DNA of 64,000 bases, taken from assembly GCA_937967505.1 (NCBI GenBank), contig CALCJM010000076.1:1-64000 (forward strand). Reading direction: 5' to 3'. How positions within the stretch are numbered: position 1 is the stretch's first letter; every line of letters starts with the position of its first letter. The notes below the pieces were generated by a model. That model was given only the letters and a program-made list of their open reading frames with translations. It was not told the origin of the DNA and did not search any database. A program made the translations under genes and the position numbers. The stretch is from an uncultured Pirellulaceae bacterium. Lineage in GTDB: Bacteria > Planctomycetota > Planctomycetia > Pirellulales > Pirellulaceae. Shown here piece by piece: positions 45,598-54,095 of the stretch.

Positions 45598-45862
45598 GGT
45601 GGTCGACTACGATGCCCTTTTCTGACTTCCGCAAGCTACCAAAGTAACTTTCGCATGCACGGCCCCGCCTCTCGGGCAAGCCCTACTCACCGGTACGCCA
45701 ATCGGATCTCCCTAGACAAGGGGGCTTCGACCTTCGCCTGATCTCCCAGACGTGTCGAAGCAACGTATTGGGTGCGCGCCCAAGCTCTCCATCTACCTGA
45801 GCCCCGATATTTTCAGTTCGGTTTCGCGCTGGCATGCACGCTCAGCCGGAGTCACCGGCCTA

Positions 45863-45945
45863 AGGTGATTGGCAGTTGAAAGTTTACCGTTGGCGATGCT
45901 GGCAGCGTCGCCAACGGGTGGTAGATTCCTTACTGACAGTCGCCT
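45863..45945 (+). repeat. 83-bp palindromic repeat element, copy 1
   Basis: The element begins AGGTGATTGGCAGTT and ends GACAGTCGCCT, so its ends are imperfect inverted repeats. An inner hairpin (TGGCGATGCT / AGCGTCGCCA, one mismatch) sits in its centre. It matches the element at 51404-51486 in the opposite orientation, with about nine mismatches in 83 bases and no gap by hand alignment. It looks like a small REP- or MITE-like element. No clear target-site duplication. Confidence 0.75.
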
Positions 45946-46335
45946 AATGAGGTTTCTATTCATAGCCTAGCGGGTCTTGGCGAGAATGTGGCTGACGACG
46001 ATTCTTTGTCAGCTTACCGAGCACATTCGCGGGCTTCCTCTCCACGATTGGTTACCGAGATCGCAGTTACCCTCGCCTCGTACCAAATTTGATTTTGGGT
46101 TTCACACTTGGTATACTGCTCCCGGATTCAAATTACTGGAACTAGGTACGGGGGACTGATTGACATTTGTCTGCGACAAAAATCAACGCCCCCCCACAAC
46201 AACACGCCCATGCTGGGCGTACTTGCACCGAAGTCGCCGACGGTGCGGGAATTTAATGCAATGATCACTCCGGAGACTCGGTGATCATCAACGTTACCCA
46301 ACTCGTTCAAACTTAAACCTCTACAAAGCTCTGCG

Positions 46336-46587
46336 ATGGTCGTCATTAAAGTACTCGCCCTGCTGTTTGCGACGTTCATCATTGCAGGCCTCTTCAATAT
46401 CCCGCTCAGCATGCTGACCGTGCCCTTTCTCGGCGAAAATATTGGGATACCCATTTCCATGCTATTTTGTGTCCCAGCTGCGTGCTACCTGCTTCGATCT
46501 TCATGGTCAGGTGTCGCGGCAGATATTGGCCTGAAAAAATCTAACTCAAATGATACGATGAAAAACACGGCGGACCCAAAGCAATGA
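46336..46587 (+). CDS. small two-TM membrane protein
   Basis: The 83-residue protein has two hydrophobic helices (VIKVLALLFATFIIAGLFNI and IPISMLFCVPAACYLL) and a polar tail (KKSNSNDTMKNTADPKQ). No Shine-Dalgarno sequence is evident, and no family is recognised. The protein-like hydrophobic pattern favours a real gene, but confidence is modest. Confidence 0.45.
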   Translation: MVVIKVLALLFATFIIAGLFNIPLSMLTVPFLGENIGIPISMLFCVPAACYLLRSSWSGVAADIGLKKSNSNDTMKNTADPKQ

Positions 46588-46925
46588 GCCATGAAGCAGC
46601 AGGTATCACCTAGGCAATTTGCATACGGAGCCGCAGGTCGCGCGACTTTCAATGTTTAGCGAGTTTGCCGCGGCCCGGTGAACCCTGCCGTTGAACTTAA
46701 ACAGATTGCTTCGTGCGTTCTTCGCGCTTCGGTTGGGAAAGTTTGTTAGAATTGATTCCGCAAGGGAGCTTTGACGGTGGTAACCCTGTCAAAGCTCAAC
46801 GCACGAGCTATCCGCGTGGCCCTTAAGGTCAAATCAACTGCAACACCATCCGGGGCCACACGGATAGATCGCAATATGTTATTCGCCTTTCGAGGTTTTA
46901 ACGAAATTATTGCGGCACACCAAGC
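46588..46925. other. structured intergenic region upstream of the RES module
   Basis: This stretch of about 340 bp has no gene but two strong inverted repeats. The first is GAGCTTTGAC (46766-46775) with GTCAAAGCTC (46788-46797). The second is CTATCCGCGTGGCCC (46808-46822) with GGGCCACACGGATAG (46853-46867). They may form a cloverleaf-like fold, a terminator or a binding site. Neither is followed by a T tract. Confidence 0.55.
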
Positions 46926-46954
46926 TTGCCATCTGGCACTCTAAATGCTACAAT
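46926..46954 (+). promoter_or_regulatory. sigma70-type promoter with operator of the toxin-antitoxin operon
   Basis: TTGCCA (-35, 46926-46931) and TACAAT (-10, 46949-46954) are separated by 17 bases. An inverted repeat, TGCCA-TC-TGGCA (46927-46938), overlaps the -35 box, and GGCACAC recurs at 46914-46920 and 46957-46963. This suits autorepression by the Xre-type antitoxin. The antitoxin ATG is at 46993, after AGAAGGTG. Confidence 0.7.
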
Positions 46955-46992
46955 ATGGCACACGCCGAATCCCTTTGCTTAGAAGGTGCACG

Positions 46993-47427
46993 ATGCCAAA
47001 TGCTCAAGCTATCGCCAAATTCATGGGTGGGAAATCGCTGGTTGGCACACCCAAGTCCGAATTTGAGTTTATTAATGTTATCCGAACAGGACTTCCTCCG
47101 GCCGTAATAGAGTCAGTTGCCAAATCTTCTTCGTTTACCGAGGACGAGATTTACAGGATGCTTCCTATCGCTCGGCGGACAGCGGCCCGACGTAAAGCAA
47201 CGGGAACTAGGCTGAAGGCATTAGAATCAGAGCTTCTTTACCGTCTCAGCTGCGTCTTTGTAATGGCTACAGAGACTTTAGGGGACGCCGATAAAGCAAG
47301 AGTTTGGCTGCTCGAATCGAATAGAGCGTTGAATAGCGAACGACCAATTGATTTGCTTGATACTGGCATTGGGTTTGAGGATGTAATGGATGTGCTCCGA
47401 AGAATCGAATTTGGCGTCTACAGTTAG
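46993..47427 (+). CDS. Xre/MbcA/ParS-type antitoxin
   Basis: ATG 46993 (MPNAQAIAKFMGGKS) is preferred over 46945 because AGAAGGTG precedes it and the promoter -10 box would otherwise lie within the coding region. The 144-residue protein has an N-terminal helix-turn-helix (LPPAVIESVAKSSSFTEDEI) and the C-terminal DUF2384-type toxin-binding region (VWLLESNRALNSERPIDLLD to VLRRIEFGVYS). It should neutralise the RES toxin encoded 2 bp downstream and repress the operon through the palindrome at 46927-46938. Confidence 0.88.
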   Translation: MPNAQAIAKFMGGKSLVGTPKSEFEFINVIRTGLPPAVIESVAKSSSFTEDEIYRMLPIARRTAARRKATGTRLKALESELLYRLSCVFVMATETLGDADKARVWLLESNRALNSERPIDLLDTGIGFEDVMDVLRRIEFGVYS

Positions 47428-47429
47428 TC

Positions 47430-47891
47430 ATGGTCGTTTGGAGAATCTGCAAATTGAAATGCGTTGGCTCAGCATTCTCAGGAATTGGGGCAGAGAAAAC
47501 CGGGGGCCGATGGAACTTCCCAGGAATGCGCGTCGTATATACATCTGAAAACTTATCCCTTGCTACTTTGGAGCTTTTCGTTCACGTAAACCCAAAAATA
47601 ATTCCAGCTGGTTTGATGGTCGTTCTTGCTCAACTGCCCAGACGCTGGTCGAAAACAGAAATCAAGATTTCGGATCTACCTGTTAACTGGAGAGAACACC
47701 CAGCCCCCATTAGGCTTCAGGAAATCGGCACTGAATGGTTAACCAGCAATTCAACGCTGGCTCTAGTAGTGCCTTCGGCGATCAATCCGATCGACAAGAA
47801 CGTTATATTGAATCCCAGTCACCCGCAGATGAAAGATGTCAAAATCGAACCTCCAGAAAAATTCGATTTTGACCCAAGAATGTTTGCCTGA
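47430..47891 (+). CDS. RES-domain NAD+-targeting toxin
   Basis: The 153-residue protein is a RES-domain toxin: WRICK at the N-terminus carries the conserved Arg, then GIGAEKTGGRWNFPGMRVVY, a later Glu/Ser region (NLSLATLELFVH), and IILNP-like end (VILNPSHPQMKDVKIEPP). RES toxins degrade or transfer NAD+ and arrest growth. It starts 2 bp after the antitoxin stop (translational coupling). The module appears AT-richer than its surroundings, which suggests transfer. Confidence 0.88.
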   Translation: MVVWRICKLKCVGSAFSGIGAEKTGGRWNFPGMRVVYTSENLSLATLELFVHVNPKIIPAGLMVVLAQLPRRWSKTEIKISDLPVNWREHPAPIRLQEIGTEWLTSNSTLALVVPSAINPIDKNVILNPSHPQMKDVKIEPPEKFDFDPRMFA

Positions 47892-48375
47892 GCCAGATCA
47901 CAGCGAATAACAACCTATCGGGATAGGGGCCAGCTTTGACCGGGCCCCTCCCACACCACCTAGCATGCGGGTCCGCTACTCAAGCCGTTCGTCGCTTAGG
48001 AGCAAGCGCGCTCCATCTTTTCACAGATTTGCTTTGCCGTAGCGTTTTTTCCAGTCGTGATACTTGCTGGTGCCAAGCTCCAGCCAAGCCAGCAATTGCT
48101 TGATGGTGATGGATCTGGTTGGGCTGGACATCCAGTTCAGTGGCAAGGGCGCTGACGGGGACTTGGGCTTTGAGGTGCCGACAGACACCCTCCGCTTTTT
48201 TGGGTAGCTGTAAACATTCTTCTCGTGCGGGACATAGATTCTCTTTCGTACAAATTGGATTATGGCAACCGAAATCGACAAATCCCATTTCCTTCAGAAG
48301 CAAGACAAGACCGGGAGCGGTGTGACAATCCTCCGCACTCTCAGTACTCAGTACTCAAACAGCACCGCACGCCGC
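47892..48375. other. intergenic region with decayed transposase
   Basis: About 480 bp between the RES toxin and the C25 peptidase stop. It holds the frameshifted IS3-like fragment described at 47980-48303. Nothing else was recognised. Confidence 0.45.
47980..48303 (-). pseudogene. frameshifted IS3-family-like transposase remnant
   Basis: Two frames each hold part of an IS3-type transposase. The first (48303 to about 48100) encodes an OrfA-like helix-turn-helix: LPKKAEGVCRHLKAQVPVSA followed by LATELDVQPNQIH. The second (about 48110 to 48024) encodes an OrfB-like start: ITIKQLLAWLELGTSKYHDW followed by KKRYGKANL. The frame switch, missing DDE domain and lack of ends show a decayed fragment. 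Confidence 0.6.
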
Positions 48376-50181
48376 CTATTTCACTTTACTTAATGGTGCG
48401 ATTTCACCAAACGAAACACGACGACTTCCCGCAGCCGGTTTCTCCCACTGACGCGGGACATCCACATCAATGCTACCGATCGCAAACTGCCCCGGGCGCT
48501 TACCAACCAACATCACGCGCACCCGACAATCACCACGGGTACCGTCGGGCACGTCCAGAACCGCACTGAACTCCCCTCGTGAGACCGGCATTTGTTTCGC
48601 ACTGCACACCAAGCGATGAGCCCGGTCGTACTGCCGTTGATAGGCTGCCAGTGAATCATCTGCGGCGTCAAATTTTCGTCTGCGTTTGGGACGGATACGG
48701 AAGCGGTCGCGCCGATAGACCAGCTCCACCACCAATTCGCCGGCAAACGGAACCTGGCCAGCGACGGAAATCATCCGCTCGTCCGCGCGGTCTTTTACCA
48801 CGACAGAAGACTGTTTCAGAACAACTTTTTCCGGTCGCTGCAATCGCAGCAACGGATCCCCCAGCAAATTAATCAAATGCAGATGTTCTGTTTTCTCCTG
48901 CGCCAACATCTCGGGGAGAGGGCTGAGCGTCTGGCCCATGGTTTCGATCATCTGGCGATACGGGTCGGCTTGATTTGGGTTATTGGGCACCCCGGAACCA
49001 GCAGAGGCGCCAGTACCGCTATTCAACTTTCCTTTCAACGAAGCAGCCAGCTTGTGCTTGGCATTCTTCAACAACTGCCCCACGGTGGCACACTGGCCGC
49101 TGAAATATTCGTCCGACATCTCCATCGCCAGTAGGCTCATCGCATACGGCATCGTCACGCGCGATCCGGCGACGACCGCAATGGGCCCTGCGGGTTGTTT
49201 CATCATTTTTTCGGCCAAACAATCCTGACTGCTGTCGATCGCACCGGCATAGCACGCTAGGAAGATCGCAATCGGGCTACCATGACGACAGTGCAGCCCC
49301 TTCACTGAATCACAATCAAGAATATCAAAACGCCGGTCAGGGACCCGCAACGAATCCAGTTTCTGTCGCTCACCGTGCCCCAGATACACCCAGAACATAC
49401 ACCCTTCATTGAAGCGTTCGACGGCCGTATCGGAAAAGCAACGCGGGTCGGGACAATAGGGGCTTCTCCAACTTCCGTGGGTCATGGACGTTTTAAAACC
49501 ACCGGGAATTCTATCGGTGATAATCTTGCGGGTCGTGTTTTCGATCAGCGCATCGGTCACCTGACCAAAACCTCCAACACCGGCGACCAGATTAATCCGG
49601 CGCTTCCAAGCCTGTTCAGCCACCGATGGTACATTGCCGGACAGCACCGTCGCACGTTCGTACTTGATCACGCGATCGATGTACTGGTCCAGTTCCCCGG
49701 CCGTGGTAGCAGCGATGCGCCCCACCGCCAATTCGGGAATGCCATCATCATCTAGATCGGCATAGGTGTTGTCAGTGGCAATATCAAATTCGCTACCGAA
49801 GTTAACATTGACAGTTGCCAGCACAAAATCGGCCGGTAGTAACGCCGTTGGTTTGGCTCGCCAGTCTCCCGCATCGCCCACCAGCAACAGATGGCTGACA
49901 CCCGGATACTGTTCCAGAGTGCGTCCGATCAGGGCACGATTGTCCCTCGCAAACCGCTGTGAGTCCAACACCAGTACGCGATGCCCTTGGGATGCGCGAT
50001 AATCAACCCAACGGTTGAGTGCCTGTTTAAGCTGCGGCGTACAGAGCACCAACGTGTCGTAGGTCTGCGGGACGGATGCCTGGCCCCGCACAGAATCAGT
50101 TGCGTAGAGTACCAGTAGTGCAAATAGTGCGAATACGATTGCTACCAACCACCCCCTTACCAATGTCAGGTTTCTTTTCAT
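48376..50181 (-). CDS. C25-family (gingipain-like) cysteine peptidase
   Basis: ATG 50181 (MKRNLTLVRG) is preferred to 50202; 601 residues. A signal peptide or anchor (VAIVFALFALLVLYATDSV) is followed by the C25 domain, with catalytic His269 in YLGHGERQKLD and Cys310 in IAIFLACYAGAIDSS. An Asp-rich calcium-like loop (YADLDDDGIPELAVGR) also matches the gingipain fold. A C-terminal beta domain follows (VAGQVPFAGELVVELVYRRD). Family members are secreted endopeptidases, often calcium-dependent. No type IX secretion tail is seen. It lies between the two copies of the 83-bp repeat. Confidence 0.88.
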   Translation of the reverse strand: MKRNLTLVRGWLVAIVFALFALLVLYATDSVRGQASVPQTYDTLVLCTPQLKQALNRWVDYRASQGHRVLVLDSQRFARDNRALIGRTLEQYPGVSHLLLVGDAGDWRAKPTALLPADFVLATVNVNFGSEFDIATDNTYADLDDDGIPELAVGRIAATTAGELDQYIDRVIKYERATVLSGNVPSVAEQAWKRRINLVAGVGGFGQVTDALIENTTRKIITDRIPGGFKTSMTHGSWRSPYCPDPRCFSDTAVERFNEGCMFWVYLGHGERQKLDSLRVPDRRFDILDCDSVKGLHCRHGSPIAIFLACYAGAIDSSQDCLAEKMMKQPAGPIAVVAGSRVTMPYAMSLLAMEMSDEYFSGQCATVGQLLKNAKHKLAASLKGKLNSGTGASAGSGVPNNPNQADPYRQMIETMGQTLSPLPEMLAQEKTEHLHLINLLGDPLLRLQRPEKVVLKQSSVVVKDRADERMISVAGQVPFAGELVVELVYRRDRFRIRPKRRRKFDAADDSLAAYQRQYDRAHRLVCSAKQMPVSRGEFSAVLDVPDGTRGDCRVRVMLVGKRPGQFAIGSIDVDVPRQWEKPAAGSRRVSFGEIAPLSKVK

Positions 50182-50405
50182 ACATCGCTCCACAGCCATC
50201 ATTCGAAACTATCGGAGTGCCCAGTCTGAGGCAAATGCTATCCTCAAGCAAGAGAAATCCTGCCGCCCTCAATGTTGTTTGCCAGCGTTGGCAATGTATC
50301 GCGATTCACCAGTGGGCGAAAAACCCAACCTTCCGCACTGCGGTTTTCACCGTCCCCATCATCTCTTCGGTCTGGTGGTGGCCGCCACGTTGGATCCAGC
50401 ACCAA

Positions 50406-50672
50406 TCAGTCGCGATACCAGCATCTGAGAAACTGGTGCCAACGACTGGGAGCGTCCGAGCTGGTGCCCAGTGACGCGTCCACCGATCCCTCTTCCCACC
50501 GCGCCCAGATATTAGGCAGCACTACCGTTTCGATTGAAATCACGGAGACCTGATTTTCTTTCAACCAGTCATTGGCGGCTTGAACCGCATGGTCGAAGCT
50601 TTCGTGCTTCCCCTCTTTAAAAAATCCGGGGGCTTCAATTTCTTTGGGGACGAAGTCTTTGTACTTCAGCAT
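50406..50672 (-). CDS. small conserved hypothetical protein
   Basis: The 88-residue protein reads MLKYKDFVPKEIEAPGFF at its start and contains HAVQAANDWLKENQVSVISI then ETVVLPNIWARWEEGS, ending SRWHQFLRCWYRD. I recognise it as a small protein type common in planctomycetes, of unknown function. It begins 18 bp after nadD on the same strand, so the two are probably cotranscribed. No TM or signal peptide. Confidence 0.72.
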   Translation of the reverse strand: MLKYKDFVPKEIEAPGFFKEGKHESFDHAVQAANDWLKENQVSVISIETVVLPNIWARWEEGSVDASLGTSSDAPSRWHQFLRCWYRD

Positions 50673-50690
50673 GTCAGTCTCGCGCTTAAA

Positions 50691-51305
50691 CTATTTTTTG
50701 CTCTGGTAGATCTTCTGGGTTTGAATGTACTTTTCAACAGCGCGTGGCGTTTGATAGCGGATACTGTTCCCCTGATCGATTTGTTGCCGAAGGTTGCTGC
50801 TGCTGATCTCGATCAGCGGTGACTCCATTCTCAGCTGCCGAATCTTCTCCATCTGCTGGGCACTGGTCAGCGGCGCCAGTATTTCCAGATCAACCTCTCC
50901 CCCGCCGGGCCGTCCCACTACCAGCGGTGTTGCCAGACGTAGTATTGCTTCAGGGGACTTCCACGACGCAAACGAGTTCAACGAATCAGCTCCAATCAAA
51001 AAGAACCACTCATTGTCCGGAGACTCAACGGCCAGTTGACTCACGGTATCCACGGTATAGCTGACACCACCGCGCTCAATTTCGATGCTGGAGCGTAAAA
51101 AATCAGGATGACCGCCAATGGCCAGATCGATCATCTCCACACGCTGGCGATCCGTGCCGGCGGCCCCGCGTTCTTTATGAGGTGCCAGAGCGCATGGAAT
51201 AAATAAAACCTGATCAAGTTTCGCCTGCTGACGGCATTGCTCGGCAAGAATGAGGTGCCCCAGATGAATCGGGTCAAACGACCCACCAAAGATTCCAACG
51301 CGCAT
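50691..51305 (-). CDS. nadD: nicotinate-nucleotide adenylyltransferase
   Basis: ATG 51305 (MRVGIFGGSFDPIHLGHL) gives 204 residues, the family length; the ORF reaches 51398. The nucleotidyltransferase signature GGSFDPIHLGHL and the second motif EISSSNLRQQ are present, with ALAPHKERG and FFLIGADSLNSFASW between them. It adenylylates nicotinate mononucleotide in NAD synthesis. Its proximity to a RES toxin (which attacks NAD+) is noted but the two are not in one operon. Confidence 0.93.
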   Translation of the reverse strand: MRVGIFGGSFDPIHLGHLILAEQCRQQAKLDQVLFIPCALAPHKERGAAGTDRQRVEMIDLAIGGHPDFLRSSIEIERGGVSYTVDTVSQLAVESPDNEWFFLIGADSLNSFASWKSPEAILRLATPLVVGRPGGGEVDLEILAPLTSAQQMEKIRQLRMESPLIEISSSNLRQQIDQGNSIRYQTPRAVEKYIQTQKIYQSKK

Positions 51306-51699
51306 TAAGTTTTTTCCAGTTCGGGTTTTGCAGTTTTCTCTTGAGAGTACTGACGGAAGAAAATAGCAAAAGCAGGGCAAAACTGCGAGCCCCGACAAGG
51401 ATAAGGCGACTGGCAGTTAGGAATTTACCATCCGCTGGCGACGCTGCCAGCGTCGCCAACGGGCAGCTTTCAACTGCCAATCACCTAACATCGCCGGGTT
51501 CCCCACCATGCAGAAAGACAACCGCTCGTCTTTCCACGATCGTTTGGCCTTGCCGGATGACATTTCACACCGCACGGCCCGTCCGTGGCACGGACCGATT
51601 TCATGGTTGGTTTACCTGCGCCAAATTTTCATTTTTGGTATGATCGTGCCTGCCTACACTGGCCCTGTCCAACACGCTTGACGACTCCAGAACGCTTTC
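51306..51699. other. intergenic region with repeat copy 2
   Basis: About 390 bp between nadD and priA, which are divergent. It contains the second 83-bp palindromic element (51404-51486). Promoters should also be here; none was placed with confidence. Confidence 0.4.
51404..51486 (-). repeat. 83-bp palindromic repeat element, copy 2
   Basis: This copy is inverted relative to 45863-45945. It has outer inverted ends (AGGCGACTGGCAGTT and AACTGCCAATCACCT; 13 of 15 pair exactly, the other two as G-U) and a perfect inner hairpin, TGGCGACGCT-GCC-AGCGTCGCCA (51435-51457). Hand alignment to copy 1 shows about nine mismatches over 83 positions and no gap. Confidence 0.75.
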
Positions 51700-54012
51700 A
51701 TGGCCAAAGCTCAAAATTCGCTTTTTGACACCACACCTCCGCCTTGGGAACTGGACGATCAGGATGACTGGCTGGCCGCGCGGATCGTATTTGCCGAACA
51801 ACCCTATGGTCCTTACGACTATTCCATTCCAGCGGCACTTGAATCGGCGGTCACACCCGGGGCGCGAATTGAAGTTCCACTGGGACGTGGCAACCGCAAA
51901 ATGACGGGATACTGTATTGCCGTCATTGGGCCGTTTCACGAACTGGCAGGATCGGTCAACCCGGGAAAACTAAAACCCATCCTACATGTCATTGATCCGA
52001 CGCCATTGATCTCGGCAACGTTGCTAAAACTGGCATGCTGGATCAGTGACTACTACGTTTGCGAACTGGGAATTGTGATCGAAACAATCATTCCTACGGG
52101 GGTCCGCAATAATTCCGGCACCCGTGAGATGCTGTTTATTCGTGTGGCCGATGATGTCATGAACAACCTTGACGAACACCGACTGACCCCACTGCAAAAA
52201 AACATTCTGCGCACACTTGAAGGCTCCCGTCAGGATTGGACGCCGCGCGAGCTTGGTGAGACGGTCGGTTGTACACAAGGTCCTATTTCCACGCTGCGAC
52301 GACGTGGCTTGATTGTCACTAATGCCCGCCGCATCCAACAAAAACGGCACGATATCGCACCGGAACAACGGCAGGTCAATTTCAGCCTGAATCAGGAACA
52401 GCAGTCGGCACTCGACGCGATCAGGCACCATATCGAATCCGATTCGCATAAGACGTTCTTGCTGCGCGGGATTACCGGCAGCGGCAAAACGGAAGTTTAT
52501 ATCCAGGCGATTCAAAAGGTGGTTGAATTCGGCCGTCAGGCGATTGTTCTGGTCCCCGAAATAAGTTTGACGCCGCAAACCCGACAACGCTTTCGGGCGC
52601 GATTTGATCACGTGGCCGTGCTGCATTCACACTTGACCTCCGCCCAACGTGCCTGGCACTGGAAACAAATCGCGGCAGGAAAAGTGCAGGTGATCATTGG
52701 AGCACGCAGTGCGATTTTCGCACCAACGCCGCGCCTGGGGCTGATCGTGCTGGATGAAGAACACGACGGTTCGTTCAAACAGGACAAAGCCCCGCGCTAC
52801 CACGCACGTGACGTGGCTCACTGGCGGGCATCCAATGAACGGGTACCGCTGATTCTTGGTTCCGCAACCCCGTCACTGGAAAGTTGGAACCGTGCCAAAA
52901 GCAACGATCCCGATGATCACTACCGGATGTTAACCTTGGAGAAACGCGTTGCCGACCGACCACTGCCGGATGTGGCAACGATCGACTTGCGTGTCGATTT
53001 TGGCGGACGCAGAAGATTCAGCCCCATCAGCCAGAAACTACGACAGGAAATTCAGTCTGCACTGCACGCCGGCGGGCAAGTGATCCTGCTGCTGAATCGA
53101 CGCGGATTCTCCACACGCATTGGCTGTCCGGCATGCGGCCATGTCGAATACTGCCCCGATTGCTCGATCCCGATGACGCACCACGCGGAAGGACGCAAAG
53201 CGGTCTGTCATTATTGCGACCACACCATTCCCGAACCGAAAGTCTGTAGCGATTGTGGAAATCCGTCAGTCCGGTTTTCGGGACTGGGCACGCAGCGGCT
53301 GGAAAAAGAAGTTGAGGCGCTGTTCGATGTGCCGATCATGCGAATGGATACCGACACAATGCGAAAGCCCGGCAGCCATGAGAAAACACTGGCCAAATTT
53401 CGCAACGGCGAGATCAAAATTTTGCTGGGTACCCAGATGATCGCCAAAGGGCTGGACTTCCCGAACGTAACCCTAGTGGGCGTCATCAATGCTGACACGG
53501 CATTGCATCTGCCTGACTTTCGGGCCGCCGAACGCACCTTCGGTTTGGTGACTCAAGTTGCCGGACGGACCGGACGCGGCGAAAAAGGAGGCCGAGTCTT
53601 GGTGCAGACATTCAATCCGGACAACAAGACAATCATTGCTGCCACCCGGCATGACTACGTCGGTTTCGCTGAACAGGAATTACCGCTACGTGAAGAACTT
53701 GCTTGGCCGCCGTTTGGACATCTGGCGCGACTGGTAATCCGCAGCCCCATTCAGTCCAAAGCTGAGCAAATGGCCGAACACATCGCCGAAACGATCGAAC
53801 AATCGGCTGCCGCTCTGGAGGCGCCGGTAGAAGTATTGGGCCCCACGGTCGCACCAGCAGAAAAACTGCGCGGGCAGTACCGTTTTCACATGATGGTGGG
53901 AACCACAAAAAAACACGTCCTTCAGAACGTGATGATCCGCGCCAAAACCAAAATCAAGTCAGTCGACGATGTTCAATGGATGATTGACATCGACCCGCAA
54001 GATATGCTCTGA
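51700..54012 (+). CDS. priA: primosomal protein N' (replication restart helicase)
   Basis: The 770-residue protein is PriA, which reloads the replisome at stalled forks. An N-terminal DNA-binding domain is followed by the helicase core with Walker A (RGITGSGKTEVY, near 256-267), DEEH (LIVLDEEHDGSFKQ), and a cysteine-rich zinc segment (CPACGHVEYCPDC, CHYC, CSDCGNPS). Late helicase motifs follow (GTQMIAKGLDFPNVTL and VAGRTGRGEKGG). Length is normal. It may be cotranscribed with the sensor kinase 83 bp downstream. Confidence 0.95.
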   Translation: MAKAQNSLFDTTPPPWELDDQDDWLAARIVFAEQPYGPYDYSIPAALESAVTPGARIEVPLGRGNRKMTGYCIAVIGPFHELAGSVNPGKLKPILHVIDPTPLISATLLKLACWISDYYVCELGIVIETIIPTGVRNNSGTREMLFIRVADDVMNNLDEHRLTPLQKNILRTLEGSRQDWTPRELGETVGCTQGPISTLRRRGLIVTNARRIQQKRHDIAPEQRQVNFSLNQEQQSALDAIRHHIESDSHKTFLLRGITGSGKTEVYIQAIQKVVEFGRQAIVLVPEISLTPQTRQRFRARFDHVAVLHSHLTSAQRAWHWKQIAAGKVQVIIGARSAIFAPTPRLGLIVLDEEHDGSFKQDKAPRYHARDVAHWRASNERVPLILGSATPSLESWNRAKSNDPDDHYRMLTLEKRVADRPLPDVATIDLRVDFGGRRRFSPISQKLRQEIQSALHAGGQVILLLNRRGFSTRIGCPACGHVEYCPDCSIPMTHHAEGRKAVCHYCDHTIPEPKVCSDCGNPSVRFSGLGTQRLEKEVEALFDVPIMRMDTDTMRKPGSHEKTLAKFRNGEIKILLGTQMIAKGLDFPNVTLVGVINADTALHLPDFRAAERTFGLVTQVAGRTGRGEKGGRVLVQTFNPDNKTIIAATRHDYVGFAEQELPLREELAWPPFGHLARLVIRSPIQSKAEQMAEHIAETIEQSAAALEAPVEVLGPTVAPAEKLRGQYRFHMMVGTTKKHVLQNVMIRAKTKIKSVDDVQWMIDIDPQDML

Positions 54013-54095
54013 CAATCCGCATTCCCCAATCGCGGCGGCGCTTCTACAATGGGAGGTTAACCAGTTTCCTTTCTTCCACTCCTTGCACGGGATCT

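Larger units (their letters stand above)
44971..46335. other. gene-poor accessory stretch
   Basis: About 1.4 kb without a convincing intact gene. A minus-strand fragment (45319-45597) encodes a CRDCGGEM zinc-ribbon-like end, possibly a transposase remnant. The 83-bp inverted-repeat element sits at 45863-45945. The remainder (45600-45860 and 45950-46335) has no recognisable coding or RNA feature by eye. Confidence 0.5.

Noticed and set aside
46128-46460. 110-codon minus-strand ORF opposite the small membrane protein at 46336
   Set aside because: The plus-strand frame gives a better hydrophobic pattern and length.
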